DNA of 64,000 bases from contig NZ_NWVL01000030.1 of assembly GCF_002382885.1 (NCBI RefSeq), positions 1-64,000 of the forward strand, given 5' to 3'. The notes beneath the pieces were generated by a model, which saw only the letters and a program-made list of their open reading frames with translations, searched no databases and was not told the origin of the DNA. The number at the start of each line of letters is the position of its first letter. Within the stretch, counting starts at the first letter, position 1. This stretch comes from Streptomyces sp. WZ.A104 (GTDB lineage Bacteria; Actinomycetota; Actinomycetes; Streptomycetales; Streptomycetaceae). Of this stretch, positions 52,846-60,835 are shown piece after piece. A program made the position numbers and the translations under genes.

Positions 52846-53126
52846 AGCTCCCCGGGGAACAGGGCGCCGAACGCGCTATATGCGCTGTGGACACGAAGAA
52901 AGGCTCCCCCGAGCGGCTGTCGTGCAGGGCGGGCGTCAGAGACGCGAAAGCCCATCATCGAACATGCATCCTACGCACCGCCGCACCCCGCGCGGTCGAC
53001 AGCGCGGGCCCGGTACGGCCCGAACACAACATGGAGGAGGCGCACCCGGTCACCCGGATGCGCCTCCCGACGTAACGCGTACGCACGCGCACAGCGCAGC
53101 GCGCACGCGTCACACCTCAGCGACCG

Positions 53127-53321
53127 TCAACGGTCAAAGCGCTCGCGCGCCTGGTCCGACGCGTCCTGAGCACGGTCCTGGACGTCGTCCCGGCCCTGCC
53201 GGGCCCGCTCCTGGCCCTGCCGGCCGCGCTCCTGGGCCTGCTCCTTGGCCTCACCGGCCTTCTGCTTGGCCTGGTCGGCGAGCTCCTGCGCCTTGTCCTT
53301 GAACTGGTCTGCGATACCCAT
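53127..53321 (-). CDS. Small charged helical protein (CsbD/LEA-like)
   Basis: A 64-residue protein starting MGIADQFKDKAQELADQAKQ. Nearly all residues are Ala, Lys, Glu, Gln, Arg and Asp, with an Ala every 3-4 positions, forming an amphipathic helix of LEA/CsbD-like type. AGGAG lies 8 nt before the ATG. Proteins of this kind are widespread in Streptomyces and respond to stress. It is a stand-alone gene. Confidence 0.8.
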   Translation of the reverse strand: MGIADQFKDKAQELADQAKQKAGEAKEQAQERGRQGQERARQGRDDVQDRAQDASDQARERFDR

Positions 53322-53432
53322 GCTGTTCACTCCTGTGGGATGCGTGCGGTACGTGGGGGGATGGCCCCCTGCGGGGCCTCGCCCAGCGTTGCATGACCCG
53401 ACATCCCGCGCATTTCGGACAGCTACCTTCCG

Positions 53433-54326
53433 TTACGTACGGTCAGCGCGCTCCGCTCGCGCGTCCTGGTCCGCCGCGCCGCCGGCCCCCACCAGCCCTT
53501 TCGAAACGCCGTGGAGCCGGGGCTCGAAGCGCCGCATCTCGCGCGGCCCGCCCAGCGCGATGACGGAGGGCAGATAGCCGCGCACCGACTGCATCCCGCG
53601 CAGCCACCCCTGGGCGTACACATGCGCGGAGCGCCGCGCGATCCCGTCCACGATCCGTTCGACGGCCGGGCCGAGCGGATACGTACGGTTCATGGGCCAC
53701 GGCAGCCGTTGGCGCAGCTCGCGCATCACGTCGTCCTGGTCCGCGCCGCGCACCATGTCGGTGTCGGTCCAGGAGAGGTAACCGACGCCCACCCGGACGC
53801 CCTTGTGGGCGACCTCCGCCCGCAGGCTGTGCGCGAAGGCCTCGACGCCCGACTTGGACGCGCAGTACGCGGTCATCATCGGGGCCGGGGTGATCGCGGC
53901 CAGCGACGCGATCTGGAGGAAGTAGCCGCGGCTCTCCGTCAGCACGGGCAGGAAGGCCCGCCCGGTGACCGCGCCGCCGATGAGGTTCACCTCGATGACC
54001 CGCCGCCAGGCGTCCGGGTCGGAGTCGGCGAACGGGCCGCCCGCGGCGACGCCCGCGTTGGCGACGACGACGTCGACCTTCCCGAAGCGCTCCTTGACCT
54101 CGCGCGCCACCTGCGCCATCGCCTCGTGGTCGGTGACATCGGCGAACCAGTGGCCGCTCTCGCCGTGCAGCCGCTCGGAGACCTCCTTCAGCGCGTCCGG
54201 CTCCAGACCGACCAGCGCGAGGGTCGCACCGCGTGCGGACAGCTTGCGGGCCAGCAGCTCGCCCACGCCCCGGGCCGCGCCGGTGACGACGACGACCTGG
54301 CCCTCCAGACTCCGCCTGCTGCTCAT
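53433..54326 (-). CDS. SDR-family oxidoreductase, third gene of the BVMO operon
   Basis: A 297-residue SDR with VVVTGAARGVGELLARKL (TGxxxGxG), NAG in VVVANAGVAAGG and Ser plus YCASK (Tyr-x3-Lys) in QIASLAAITPAPMMTAYCAS. Its ATG overlaps the hydrolase stop by 4 nt and AAGGAGG lies upstream. It could oxidise a secondary alcohol to the ketone used by the Baeyer-Villiger enzyme. Part of the three-gene set SDR-hydrolase-monooxygenase. Confidence 0.9.
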   Translation of the reverse strand: MSSRRSLEGQVVVVTGAARGVGELLARKLSARGATLALVGLEPDALKEVSERLHGESGHWFADVTDHEAMAQVAREVKERFGKVDVVVANAGVAAGGPFADSDPDAWRRVIEVNLIGGAVTGRAFLPVLTESRGYFLQIASLAAITPAPMMTAYCASKSGVEAFAHSLRAEVAHKGVRVGVGYLSWTDTDMVRGADQDDVMRELRQRLPWPMNRTYPLGPAVERIVDGIARRSAHVYAQGWLRGMQSVRGYLPSVIALGGPREMRRFEPRLHGVSKGLVGAGGAADQDARAERADRT

Positions 54327-55261
54327 GCGACATCCTCCTTCTCGGCCGTTGCGGCCGACCGCTCGGTGACGTACCGGGTGACCAGCTCCCTGATTCTCGC
54401 CGTGACGGCCTCCGGGGCCTCGACCGGCGTCATGTGTCCCACGCCCGTCAGCTCGGTCAGCCCGAGGCCGAGGGGCAGGGCGGCCGCGATGGCCCGCGCG
54501 TGGACCGGCGGGGTCAGCCGGTCGTCCGTACCGGCGATCACCGCGGTCGGCACCCGCAGCTCGCGCACGCCCTCCGCGAGGTCCAGCCCGTCGAGCACGT
54601 GCCCCCACTCCACCCTCGCGCGGCGCGGGCAGGCGTGCACGATGCGGGCACAGGCCTCGACCCGGTCCGGAGCCGAACCGGCTCCCATCGTGGCGTACTT
54701 GAGGATCTTCTTCGAGACCGGGGTGACCGGCCCGAGCGGCGCCCGCGCCCCCAGCACGGCGCTGGTGAGCCGGGTCCGCAGCGCCCCCGGGCGGATCGGC
54801 AGGACGCGGGCCTCGGCGGTCAGCCGCGTACTGCCGGTGGAGCACAGCAGGACGGCGGCGGCGTGCGCACGCAGTCCGGGCCGGGCGGCCGCGGCCATCA
54901 GCGTCATCCCGCCCATGGAGTGCCCGGCGAGGACCGCCCGGCGGCCCGGGGCGAGTGTCGCGGCGAGGACCGCTTCGAGGTCGTCGGCGAGCGCGTTCGT
55001 GCTGTAGCCGCCGGGGCCGGGTGCGGGGGTGAGCCCGTGGCCGCGCTGGTCGTAGGCGATGACGCGGTGTTCGGCGGCCAGGTCCCGGATCTGGGCGTCC
55101 CAGAAGCGGGTGTTGCAGGTCCAGCCGTGGGCCAGGACGACGGCCGGGGCGTCCTCGGGACCGTGCAGTTCGACGTGGATGCGCGAGCCGTCGGCGGACC
55201 GCGCGGTCAGCTCGGCGGCGGGCACCGGCGGTACGGAGTCGCGGCGCAGGAGGCGGCTCAT
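54323..55261 (-). CDS. Alpha/beta hydrolase, second gene of the BVMO operon
   Basis: A 312-residue alpha/beta hydrolase. Nucleophile elbow is GHSMGG (AVLAGHSMGGMTLM), oxyanion motif HGW in VVLAHGWTCN, the acid is in IAGTDDRLTP, and the catalytic His in VGHMTPVEAPEAV. The family includes esterases that would split the ester or lactone a Baeyer-Villiger monooxygenase makes. Overlaps neighbours on both sides by 4 nt. Confidence 0.9.
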   Translation of the reverse strand: MSRLLRRDSVPPVPAAELTARSADGSRIHVELHGPEDAPAVVLAHGWTCNTRFWDAQIRDLAAEHRVIAYDQRGHGLTPAPGPGGYSTNALADDLEAVLAATLAPGRRAVLAGHSMGGMTLMAAAARPGLRAHAAAVLLCSTGSTRLTAEARVLPIRPGALRTRLTSAVLGARAPLGPVTPVSKKILKYATMGAGSAPDRVEACARIVHACPRRARVEWGHVLDGLDLAEGVRELRVPTAVIAGTDDRLTPPVHARAIAAALPLGLGLTELTGVGHMTPVEAPEAVTARIRELVTRYVTERSAATAEKEDVA

Positions 55262-56913
55262 CGCGCGGCCTCCCCGGCGACGGTCTCCGAAGCGGCTGCC
55301 CCTGAAGCGGCCGCGCCCGAAGTCGCTGCCGCCGATGCCGCCGCGCTCCCCCCTGCCGTCACGGTCTCGCGCTCGGCGCGGCCGGGCTGTTCGGGTACGC
55401 GCCCGGCCCCGGCTGCCCGCTGCGCCCCGCCGCCCGTCGCCCCGGCCCGGACGACGTCGTACTCCGCGAGGTCCACCGTCCGCGTCTGCCGCCGGAACTC
55501 CCCCGTCGTGCCCGGCCAGACCGTCGTGTTGCGGCCCTCGGCGTCCAGGTACCAGCTGGTGCAGCCGCCGGTGTTCCACACGGTGCGCTTCATCCGCTCC
55601 TGGACCTTGTGGTTCCACGCGGTGACGGCGGCGGAGCGGGCGCCGAGCGCGGCGCGGCCGCCCAGGACGTCCAACTGGCGCAGATAGTCGGCCATGTAGT
55701 TCAGCTGGGACTCGATCATCAGGATCATCGAGGAGTTCCCGAGGCCCGTGTTGGGGCCGATGATCGTCATCCAGTTGGGGAACCCGGCGGCGGTGGCGCC
55801 GCGCAGCGAGTTCATCCCGTCCTTCCAGGACTCGGCGAGCGTGATGCCCTCCTCGCCGACGACCCGCTCCGCGATCGGCATGTCCGTCACATGGAAGCCG
55901 GTGCCGAAGATGATCGCGTCGACCTCGGCCTCGCTGCCGTCGGCGGCGACGACGGTGGAGCCGCGTATCTCGCTGAGCCCGGAGGCCACGACGTCCACAT
56001 TGGGCTGGGCGAGCGCCGGGTAGTAGGTGCTGGAGAGCAGGATCCGCTTGCAGCCGATGCGGTAGTCCGGGGTCAGCTTGGCCCGCAGGGCCGGGTCCTT
56101 GATGGCCCGCGCCATGTTGGACTTGGCTATCTTCTCCACCAGGCCGAGCTGGTCGGGGTGCTTGGTGAAGGCGCTGACCTGCAACTCCCTTATGCCCCAC
56201 AGAAGTCCACGGCGCGCTGTGCCGGTGGCGGGGACGGCCCGGTGCAGGGCGCGCTCGGCCTTGCTGATGGTGCGGTCCATGCGGGGCATGACCCAGGGCG
56301 GGGTGCGCTGGAACAGCGTGAGCTTCGCGGTCTTCGGCTGGATCGCCGGGACGATCTGGATGGCGGAGGCGCCCGTTCCGACCATCGCGACGCGCTTGCC
56401 GGCCAGGTCGTAGTCGTGGTCCCAGCGCGCGGAGTGGAAGACCTTGCCGGGGAAGGAGTCGAGCCCGGGTATGTCCGGCATCTTGGGGTCGGAGAGCGGA
56501 CCGGTGGCGGAGACGACGACATCCGCGCGGAGGGTGGTGCCGTTGGCCGACTCGATCACCCAGTACAGGTTCTCCTTGTCCCAGCTCATCAGCTTCACCT
56601 CGTGGTTCAGCCGGATGTGCGGGCGCAGCCCGAAGGTGTCGGTGACCCGCTCCAGATAGGCCCGGATGTGCTCCTGGCCGGAGAAGGTGCGCGGCCAGTC
56701 GGGGTTGGGCGCGAAGGAGAAGGAGTAGAGGTGGGACGGTACGTCGCAGGCGCAGCCGGGATAGCTGTTGTCGCGCCAGGTGCCGCCCACCGAGTCGGCC
56801 CGCTCCAGGACGACGAAATCGGTGATGCCTTCGCGGCGCAGCCGGACGGCGGCCCCCAGGCCCCCGAATCCGGTACCGATCACCGCCACACGTACGTGTT
56901 CCTGCTGGGCCAT
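55258..56913 (-). CDS. Baeyer-Villiger-type flavin monooxygenase
   Basis: A 551-residue FAD/NADPH enzyme. FAD site GTGFGGLGAAVRLRREG (about 13-30), VGGTWRDNSYPGCACD (substrate/FAD motif), the type I BVMO fingerprint FxGxxxHxxxW in FPGKVFHSARWDHD (about 155-168), and a second Rossmann site VAMVGTGASAIQIVP. All key residues are present. The last 70 residues are an Ala/Gly-rich tail that probably adds nothing to activity. First gene of its operon; it is divergent from the MerR regulator across 135 nt. Confidence 0.93.
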   Translation of the reverse strand: MAQQEHVRVAVIGTGFGGLGAAVRLRREGITDFVVLERADSVGGTWRDNSYPGCACDVPSHLYSFSFAPNPDWPRTFSGQEHIRAYLERVTDTFGLRPHIRLNHEVKLMSWDKENLYWVIESANGTTLRADVVVSATGPLSDPKMPDIPGLDSFPGKVFHSARWDHDYDLAGKRVAMVGTGASAIQIVPAIQPKTAKLTLFQRTPPWVMPRMDRTISKAERALHRAVPATGTARRGLLWGIRELQVSAFTKHPDQLGLVEKIAKSNMARAIKDPALRAKLTPDYRIGCKRILLSSTYYPALAQPNVDVVASGLSEIRGSTVVAADGSEAEVDAIIFGTGFHVTDMPIAERVVGEEGITLAESWKDGMNSLRGATAAGFPNWMTIIGPNTGLGNSSMILMIESQLNYMADYLRQLDVLGGRAALGARSAAVTAWNHKVQERMKRTVWNTGGCTSWYLDAEGRNTTVWPGTTGEFRRQTRTVDLAEYDVVRAGATGGGAQRAAGAGRVPEQPGRAERETVTAGGSAAASAAATSGAAASGAAASETVAGEAAR

Positions 56914-56945
56914 GCTGCCGCCTCCCGCGGTACGTCACACGACTC

Positions 56946-56963
56946 TGCCAGCAATCACTGGCA
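56946..56963. promoter_or_regulatory. Inverted repeat TGCCAG-N6-CTGGCA in the BVMO/MerR intergenic region
   Basis: Six-bp perfect arms with a 6-nt spacer sit between the divergent monooxygenase operon and the MerR gene. MerR-type regulators bind dyads between promoter elements. A related half-site CTGGCGG lies near 57024. Likely operator for the neighbouring regulator. Confidence 0.5.
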
Positions 56964-57048
56964 TTGTTCGGAGAGTAGAGCAGGGCCGTACTGATGGGTA
57001 GAGGTCGGACCGAGGAAAGTTACTGGCGGTACAACATAGGGTGCCCCT

Positions 57049-57726
57049 GTGGCTGAAGGACGCGAGCACCGCGAATACCGCATGGAGGAGCTGGCCGAGG
57101 CGGCCGGTATCACCGTGCGGACCCTGCGCTTCTACCGGGAGCGCGGCCTGATCCCGCCGCCCCGCCGCGAGGGCCGGATCGCCTGGTACGACGACCACCA
57201 CCTGGCCCGTCTGCGGACCATCGCGGGCCTGCTGGAGCGCGGCCACACCCTCAACGGCATCGCGGACCTGGCCGCCACCTTCGAGAGCGGCCGGAACGTC
57301 GCCGAGGTACTGGGTCTGGGCGAGCCGACCGAGGAGACCCCGGTCCGCCTCACCCCCGAACAGCTCGCCGACTACTTCGAGGGCGAGGTGACCCCGGAGA
57401 ACCTGGCCGCCGCGCTGGACCTGGGCTATCTCGCCACCGACGGCGACGAGATCGTCCACATCAGCCGCCGCCTCCTGGAGGTCTCGGCGGAGCTCGTACG
57501 GGAAGGGGTGCCGCTCGCCACGGTGCTCTCCTCGGGCCGGCGCGTCCGCGAGCACGCGGAGGCGCTCGCCGAGATCTTCGTACGCGTACTGCATGCCCAC
57601 ACCGCGGAGACCGAACCCGCCCAGCTGCGCCCGCTGGCCCGGGCGGTGGTGGACGCGGAGCTGTCCATGGCCCTGGACCGCAGGCTGCGCCACGAGGACG
57701 GCACCCGGCCGCCGAAGGCGGATTGA
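57049..57726 (+). CDS. MerR-family regulator
   Basis: A 225-residue regulator starting at GTG (MAEGREHREYRMEELAEAAG). The winged-helix HTH is residues 10-80 (GITVRTLRFYRERGLIPPPR, RLRTIAGLLERGHTLNGIAD) and the rest is helical effector domain without Cys ligands, so the effector is probably organic rather than a metal. It is divergent from the monooxygenase operon and likely controls it through the dyad at 56946-56963. Confidence 0.9.
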   Translation: MAEGREHREYRMEELAEAAGITVRTLRFYRERGLIPPPRREGRIAWYDDHHLARLRTIAGLLERGHTLNGIADLAATFESGRNVAEVLGLGEPTEETPVRLTPEQLADYFEGEVTPENLAAALDLGYLATDGDEIVHISRRLLEVSAELVREGVPLATVLSSGRRVREHAEALAEIFVRVLHAHTAETEPAQLRPLARAVVDAELSMALDRRLRHEDGTRPPKAD

Positions 57727-57741
57727 GCCGAGCCGCAGGCG

Positions 57742-58557
57742 CTACCGCTCGTAGACGACCGTCACCGGCGCATGGTCGCTCCACCGCTCGTCGTGCGTGG
57801 CGGCCCGCTCGACCCACGCCTTGACCGCGCGCTCGGCGAGCCCCGGGGTCGCCATCTGGTAGTCGATCCGCCAGCCGGAGTCGTTGTCGAAGGCGCGCCC
57901 CCGGTAGGACCACCAGCTGTACGGCCCAGCGACATCCGGGTGCAGCTGCCGTACGACGTCCACGTACGCGGCCTCCTCCAGGACCCGGGTGAGCCAGGCG
58001 CGCTCCTCGGGCAGGAAGCCGGAGCTCTTGCGGTTGGCCTTCCAGTTCTTCAGGTCGGCCTCCTGATGGGCGATGTTCCAGTCACCGCAGACCACGACCT
58101 CGCGACCGTCCGCCGCCGCCCGCTCCTTCAGCCCCTGAAGGTAGGGCAGGAAGGCGGCCATGAAGCGCTCCTTCTCGTCCTGCCGCTCGGTGCCGACCTC
58201 GCCGGAGGGCAGGTACAGGCTCGCGACGGTCACGCCGGGAAGGTCGATCTCCGCATACCGGCCGCTCGCGTCGAACTCCTCGGCACCCGGGACCCCGAAC
58301 CCGCCGAAGCCGATCTGGACCCGCTCCGGCGCCTGCCGGGAGTAGAGGGAGACCCCGGCGCGCCCCTTGGCGGCGGCGGGCGCGTGCACGGTGTGCCAGC
58401 CCTCGGGGGTACCCACCCCTTCGGGCAGCTGGGCGAGCTCGGCCCGCACTTCCTGGAGGCAGACCACGTCGGCGTCGGTCCCCGCCAGCCACTCGACGAA
58501 ACCCTTCTTGGCGGCGGCGCGGAGCCCATTAACATTCACGGAGGTCACTGTGAGCAT
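57742..58557 (-). CDS. Exodeoxyribonuclease III family (AP endonuclease)
   Basis: A 271-residue DNA repair enzyme of the ExoIII/APE type. Motifs: MLTVTSVNVNGLRAAAKKGF at the N-terminus, LQEVRAELAQ (metal-binding Glu), YLPSGEVGTERQDEK, GDWNIAHQEAD (the Asp/Asn pair), and the terminal SDHAPVTVVYE with catalytic Asp-His. Length matches ExoA/XthA. It ends 15 nt from the MerR gene. Confidence 0.94.
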   Translation of the reverse strand: MLTVTSVNVNGLRAAAKKGFVEWLAGTDADVVCLQEVRAELAQLPEGVGTPEGWHTVHAPAAAKGRAGVSLYSRQAPERVQIGFGGFGVPGAEEFDASGRYAEIDLPGVTVASLYLPSGEVGTERQDEKERFMAAFLPYLQGLKERAAADGREVVVCGDWNIAHQEADLKNWKANRKSSGFLPEERAWLTRVLEEAAYVDVVRQLHPDVAGPYSWWSYRGRAFDNDSGWRIDYQMATPGLAERAVKAWVERAATHDERWSDHAPVTVVYER

Positions 58558-58607
58558 CCCGAAACAGTACCCACCCCACGCCTGTGCATAGATGTACGAT
58601 ACTTGGC

Positions 58608-59096
58608 ATGCTTATTCACCCTCGGCCGTTCGACCACCCCGACGCCGTCAAACTCAACGACCAGGTGCAGCTCGAATACGCCGAGCGCTACGGCGACGAG
58701 GGCGACATCACACCGCTCGACCCCTCGATGTTCCTGCCGCCACACGGTCTGTATCTGCTCGCCTACGACGAGCAGGACCGCCCGGTGGCGACCGGCGGCT
58801 GGCGGACCCAGAACCGCAACGCGGAGGGTTACGAGGACGGAGACGCCGAGATAAAGCGGATGTTCGTGATCCCCGAGGGCCGCGGCCGGGGCCTGGCCCG
58901 ACGGATGCTGGCCGCCCTGGAGGAGGACGCCCGGGCCGCGGGCCGGACCAGGATGGTCCTGGAGACCGGCGACCAGCAGCCCGAGGCCGTCGCGCTGTAC
59001 ACCTCGTGCGGCTACACGGTCTGCGAGGAGAAGTTCGGCCACTACCGGACGTACGACAGCAGCATCTGCATGGCCAAGCCGCTCACGCGTCCCTGA
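58608..59096 (+). CDS. GNAT-family N-acetyltransferase, probably leaderless mRNA
   Basis: A 162-residue acetyltransferase (MLIHPRPFDHPDAVKLNDQV). The acetyl-CoA loop is IKRMFVIPEGRGRGLARRML (RGRGLA). MVLETGDQQPEAVALYTSCGY holds the typical C-terminal motif. No Shine-Dalgarno sequence lies before the ATG, but TACGAT at 58595-58600 fits a -10 element about 7 nt upstream, so the transcript probably starts at or near the ATG. Substrate unknown. Confidence 0.88.
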   Translation: MLIHPRPFDHPDAVKLNDQVQLEYAERYGDEGDITPLDPSMFLPPHGLYLLAYDEQDRPVATGGWRTQNRNAEGYEDGDAEIKRMFVIPEGRGRGLARRMLAALEEDARAAGRTRMVLETGDQQPEAVALYTSCGYTVCEEKFGHYRTYDSSICMAKPLTRP

Positions 59097-59160
59097 GCAG
59101 GGCAGGGCGGCCGACGGCTGCTCGCGCGCCCGCTGCTCACGCGCCCGCCGGCCCGGATGC

Positions 59161-60696
59161 TCACCGCGGGGTGGCCAGCACCTGGGTCCAGTAGGGGCCG
59201 CGCGGGGAGTCGGCGATGCCCACGCCCACGTGGACGAAGTCGCAGTTGAAGATGTCGTTGTCGCGGCCCGGACTGTTCCGCCACTGTTCGACGGCCGCAG
59301 CCGGGTCGCTCATGCCGGTGGCGATGGTCTCGCCGACGGCCGACCACTCGTAGCCCACGGCCGTCACCCGGTCGCCCGCGCCCAGGCCCGAGGAGTCGGT
59401 GTGGCCGAAGTAGTTCTGTGCGGCCATGTCCTCGGAGTGCCGCTGGGCCACCTCGGTGAGCCGGGGATCGGTACGCAGGTCCGGGCAGCCGTTCTCGGCG
59501 CGCAGGGTGTTGACCTGGGTGACCACGCGCGTCTCCGGGGCGGGGCGCGGCTTCGGGGGCGTGGGCGAGGCGGCCGGCTCCGGGGCGGCGGGGGACGGTG
59601 TCCGGGAGGCGGAGGCGGAGGCGGTGGGACTCGGGGCGGGTGAGGCGGTGGTGGGCGTGGGGACCGGCTCGGCGGGGGCGGCGGCCGAGGGTGGCAGGGG
59701 CGCGGGGCTGTGCGTGGCTCCCTCGGCCCGGGGCACGGGCGGAGCGGGCTCGGAGGGCCAGAAGAAGACGGCGAGGGAGGTCACGGCTGTCGCGGCGGCC
59801 ATGAGCCCCGCCGCTTTCCCGGCCGAGAGCACGCCGGAGGCGGCGGGAGCCCCGGCCGAGGCGGCGGGAGCGGCAGGCGCGGCGGAGGACACGGCCGCCG
59901 GGACCGCCTGGGTTACGGCCACCGCCGCCTGCTGTCCGGTGTCGTAGATCGGCAGCACCAGCGCGAGACCGGAGAGCAGGCCCTCCGGCGGGACCAGGCC
60001 CGCGCTGCCGTCGGAGCAGGAGGCGCAACCCCGTACATGGCGGGCGATCCGCTTGCGCCACAGGGGCGTCGGCGTGCCGTCCCAGTCGCCCAGCAGCTCC
60101 GCCAGGGCCGGGCAGCGGGGGTCGGCCGCCAGGGCCCGGACGACGGCGCGGCCGACGTCGAGCTGGTTCTTCACCCGCTGGACGCGTACGGCGGCGTGCT
60201 GCGGGGTGAGGCCGAGCGCCTCGGCCAGTTCGGCCCGGGTCAGCTCGCCGGTGGTTTCCAGCCACCACAGGGACAGCACATCGCGCTCGGAGTCGTCCAG
60301 CCAGCGGGTCGCCTCGGCCGTCTCGCGTCGCTGGCCGGAGAGTTCGAGGCGCCAGATGGTCAGGTCGACGAAGTCGGCGGCCGGGTCGGCGGGGTCCTCG
60401 GTCGCGTCCAGCGGGGCGGGCCGGTGGCCCAGACCGGACCAGCGGGTGCGGACCTGGTTCATGGCGATGGCGACGAGCCAGGAGCGGAAGCGGGCCGGAT
60501 CGCGCAGGGAGGGCAGGCCGGACAGCGCCCGGAGCATGGTCTCCTGCACGACGTCGTCCACGTCCGGATGGCCGTTCAGCGCGCGACCGACGACGTTGTA
60601 GACGAGCGGCAGGTACTGGGCGGCCAGGCGTTCCCCGGCGGCCCGGTCGCCGTTCCTCGCCGCGACGACCAGAGCGGTGCTGTCCACGCCGTTCAC
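59161..60696 (-). CDS. Single-chain ECF sigma factor / zinc-finger / TM / CAP-domain protein
   Basis: A 511-residue fusion. Residues 1-190 are an ECF sigma-70 factor: region 2 (NGHPDVDDVVQETMLRALSG, RSWLVAIAMNQVRTRW), region 4 (ELTRAELAEALGLTPQHAAV RVQRVKNQL). Residues 212-228 contain the H220-x3-C224-x2-C227 ZAS-type anti-sigma zinc motif (ARHVRGCASC). A TM helix spans about 295-312, followed by a Pro/Ala/Ser/Thr linker (about 315-388) and an extracellular CAP/SCP domain (about 390-511; HSEDMAAQNYFGHTD, VGETIA). The GTG at 60696 is uncertain; GTGs at 60687 and 60717 are alternatives. Sigma would be membrane-tethered, and released perhaps by proteolysis. Confidence 0.85.
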   Translation of the reverse strand: MNGVDSTALVVAARNGDRAAGERLAAQYLPLVYNVVGRALNGHPDVDDVVQETMLRALSGLPSLRDPARFRSWLVAIAMNQVRTRWSGLGHRPAPLDATEDPADPAADFVDLTIWRLELSGQRRETAEATRWLDDSERDVLSLWWLETTGELTRAELAEALGLTPQHAAVRVQRVKNQLDVGRAVVRALAADPRCPALAELLGDWDGTPTPLWRKRIARHVRGCASCSDGSAGLVPPEGLLSGLALVLPIYDTGQQAAVAVTQAVPAAVSSAAPAAPAASAGAPAASGVLSAGKAAGLMAAATAVTSLAVFFWPSEPAPPVPRAEGATHSPAPLPPSAAAPAEPVPTPTTASPAPSPTASASASRTPSPAAPEPAASPTPPKPRPAPETRVVTQVNTLRAENGCPDLRTDPRLTEVAQRHSEDMAAQNYFGHTDSSGLGAGDRVTAVGYEWSAVGETIATGMSDPAAAVEQWRNSPGRDNDIFNCDFVHVGVGIADSPRGPYWTQVLATPR

Positions 60697-60835
60697 GCCC
60701 TTCGTTCGGTTCGCCACCGGAGTGTGGGACAGGTCACCCCTGGGGGATTTGTTATCCGTCCCCCGTCCGGTGGTCAACCAGTATGCGGGGACACGCAAGC
60801 GGCCCCGCAGGGAGAGCACCGGAACGGGGAGGGCC

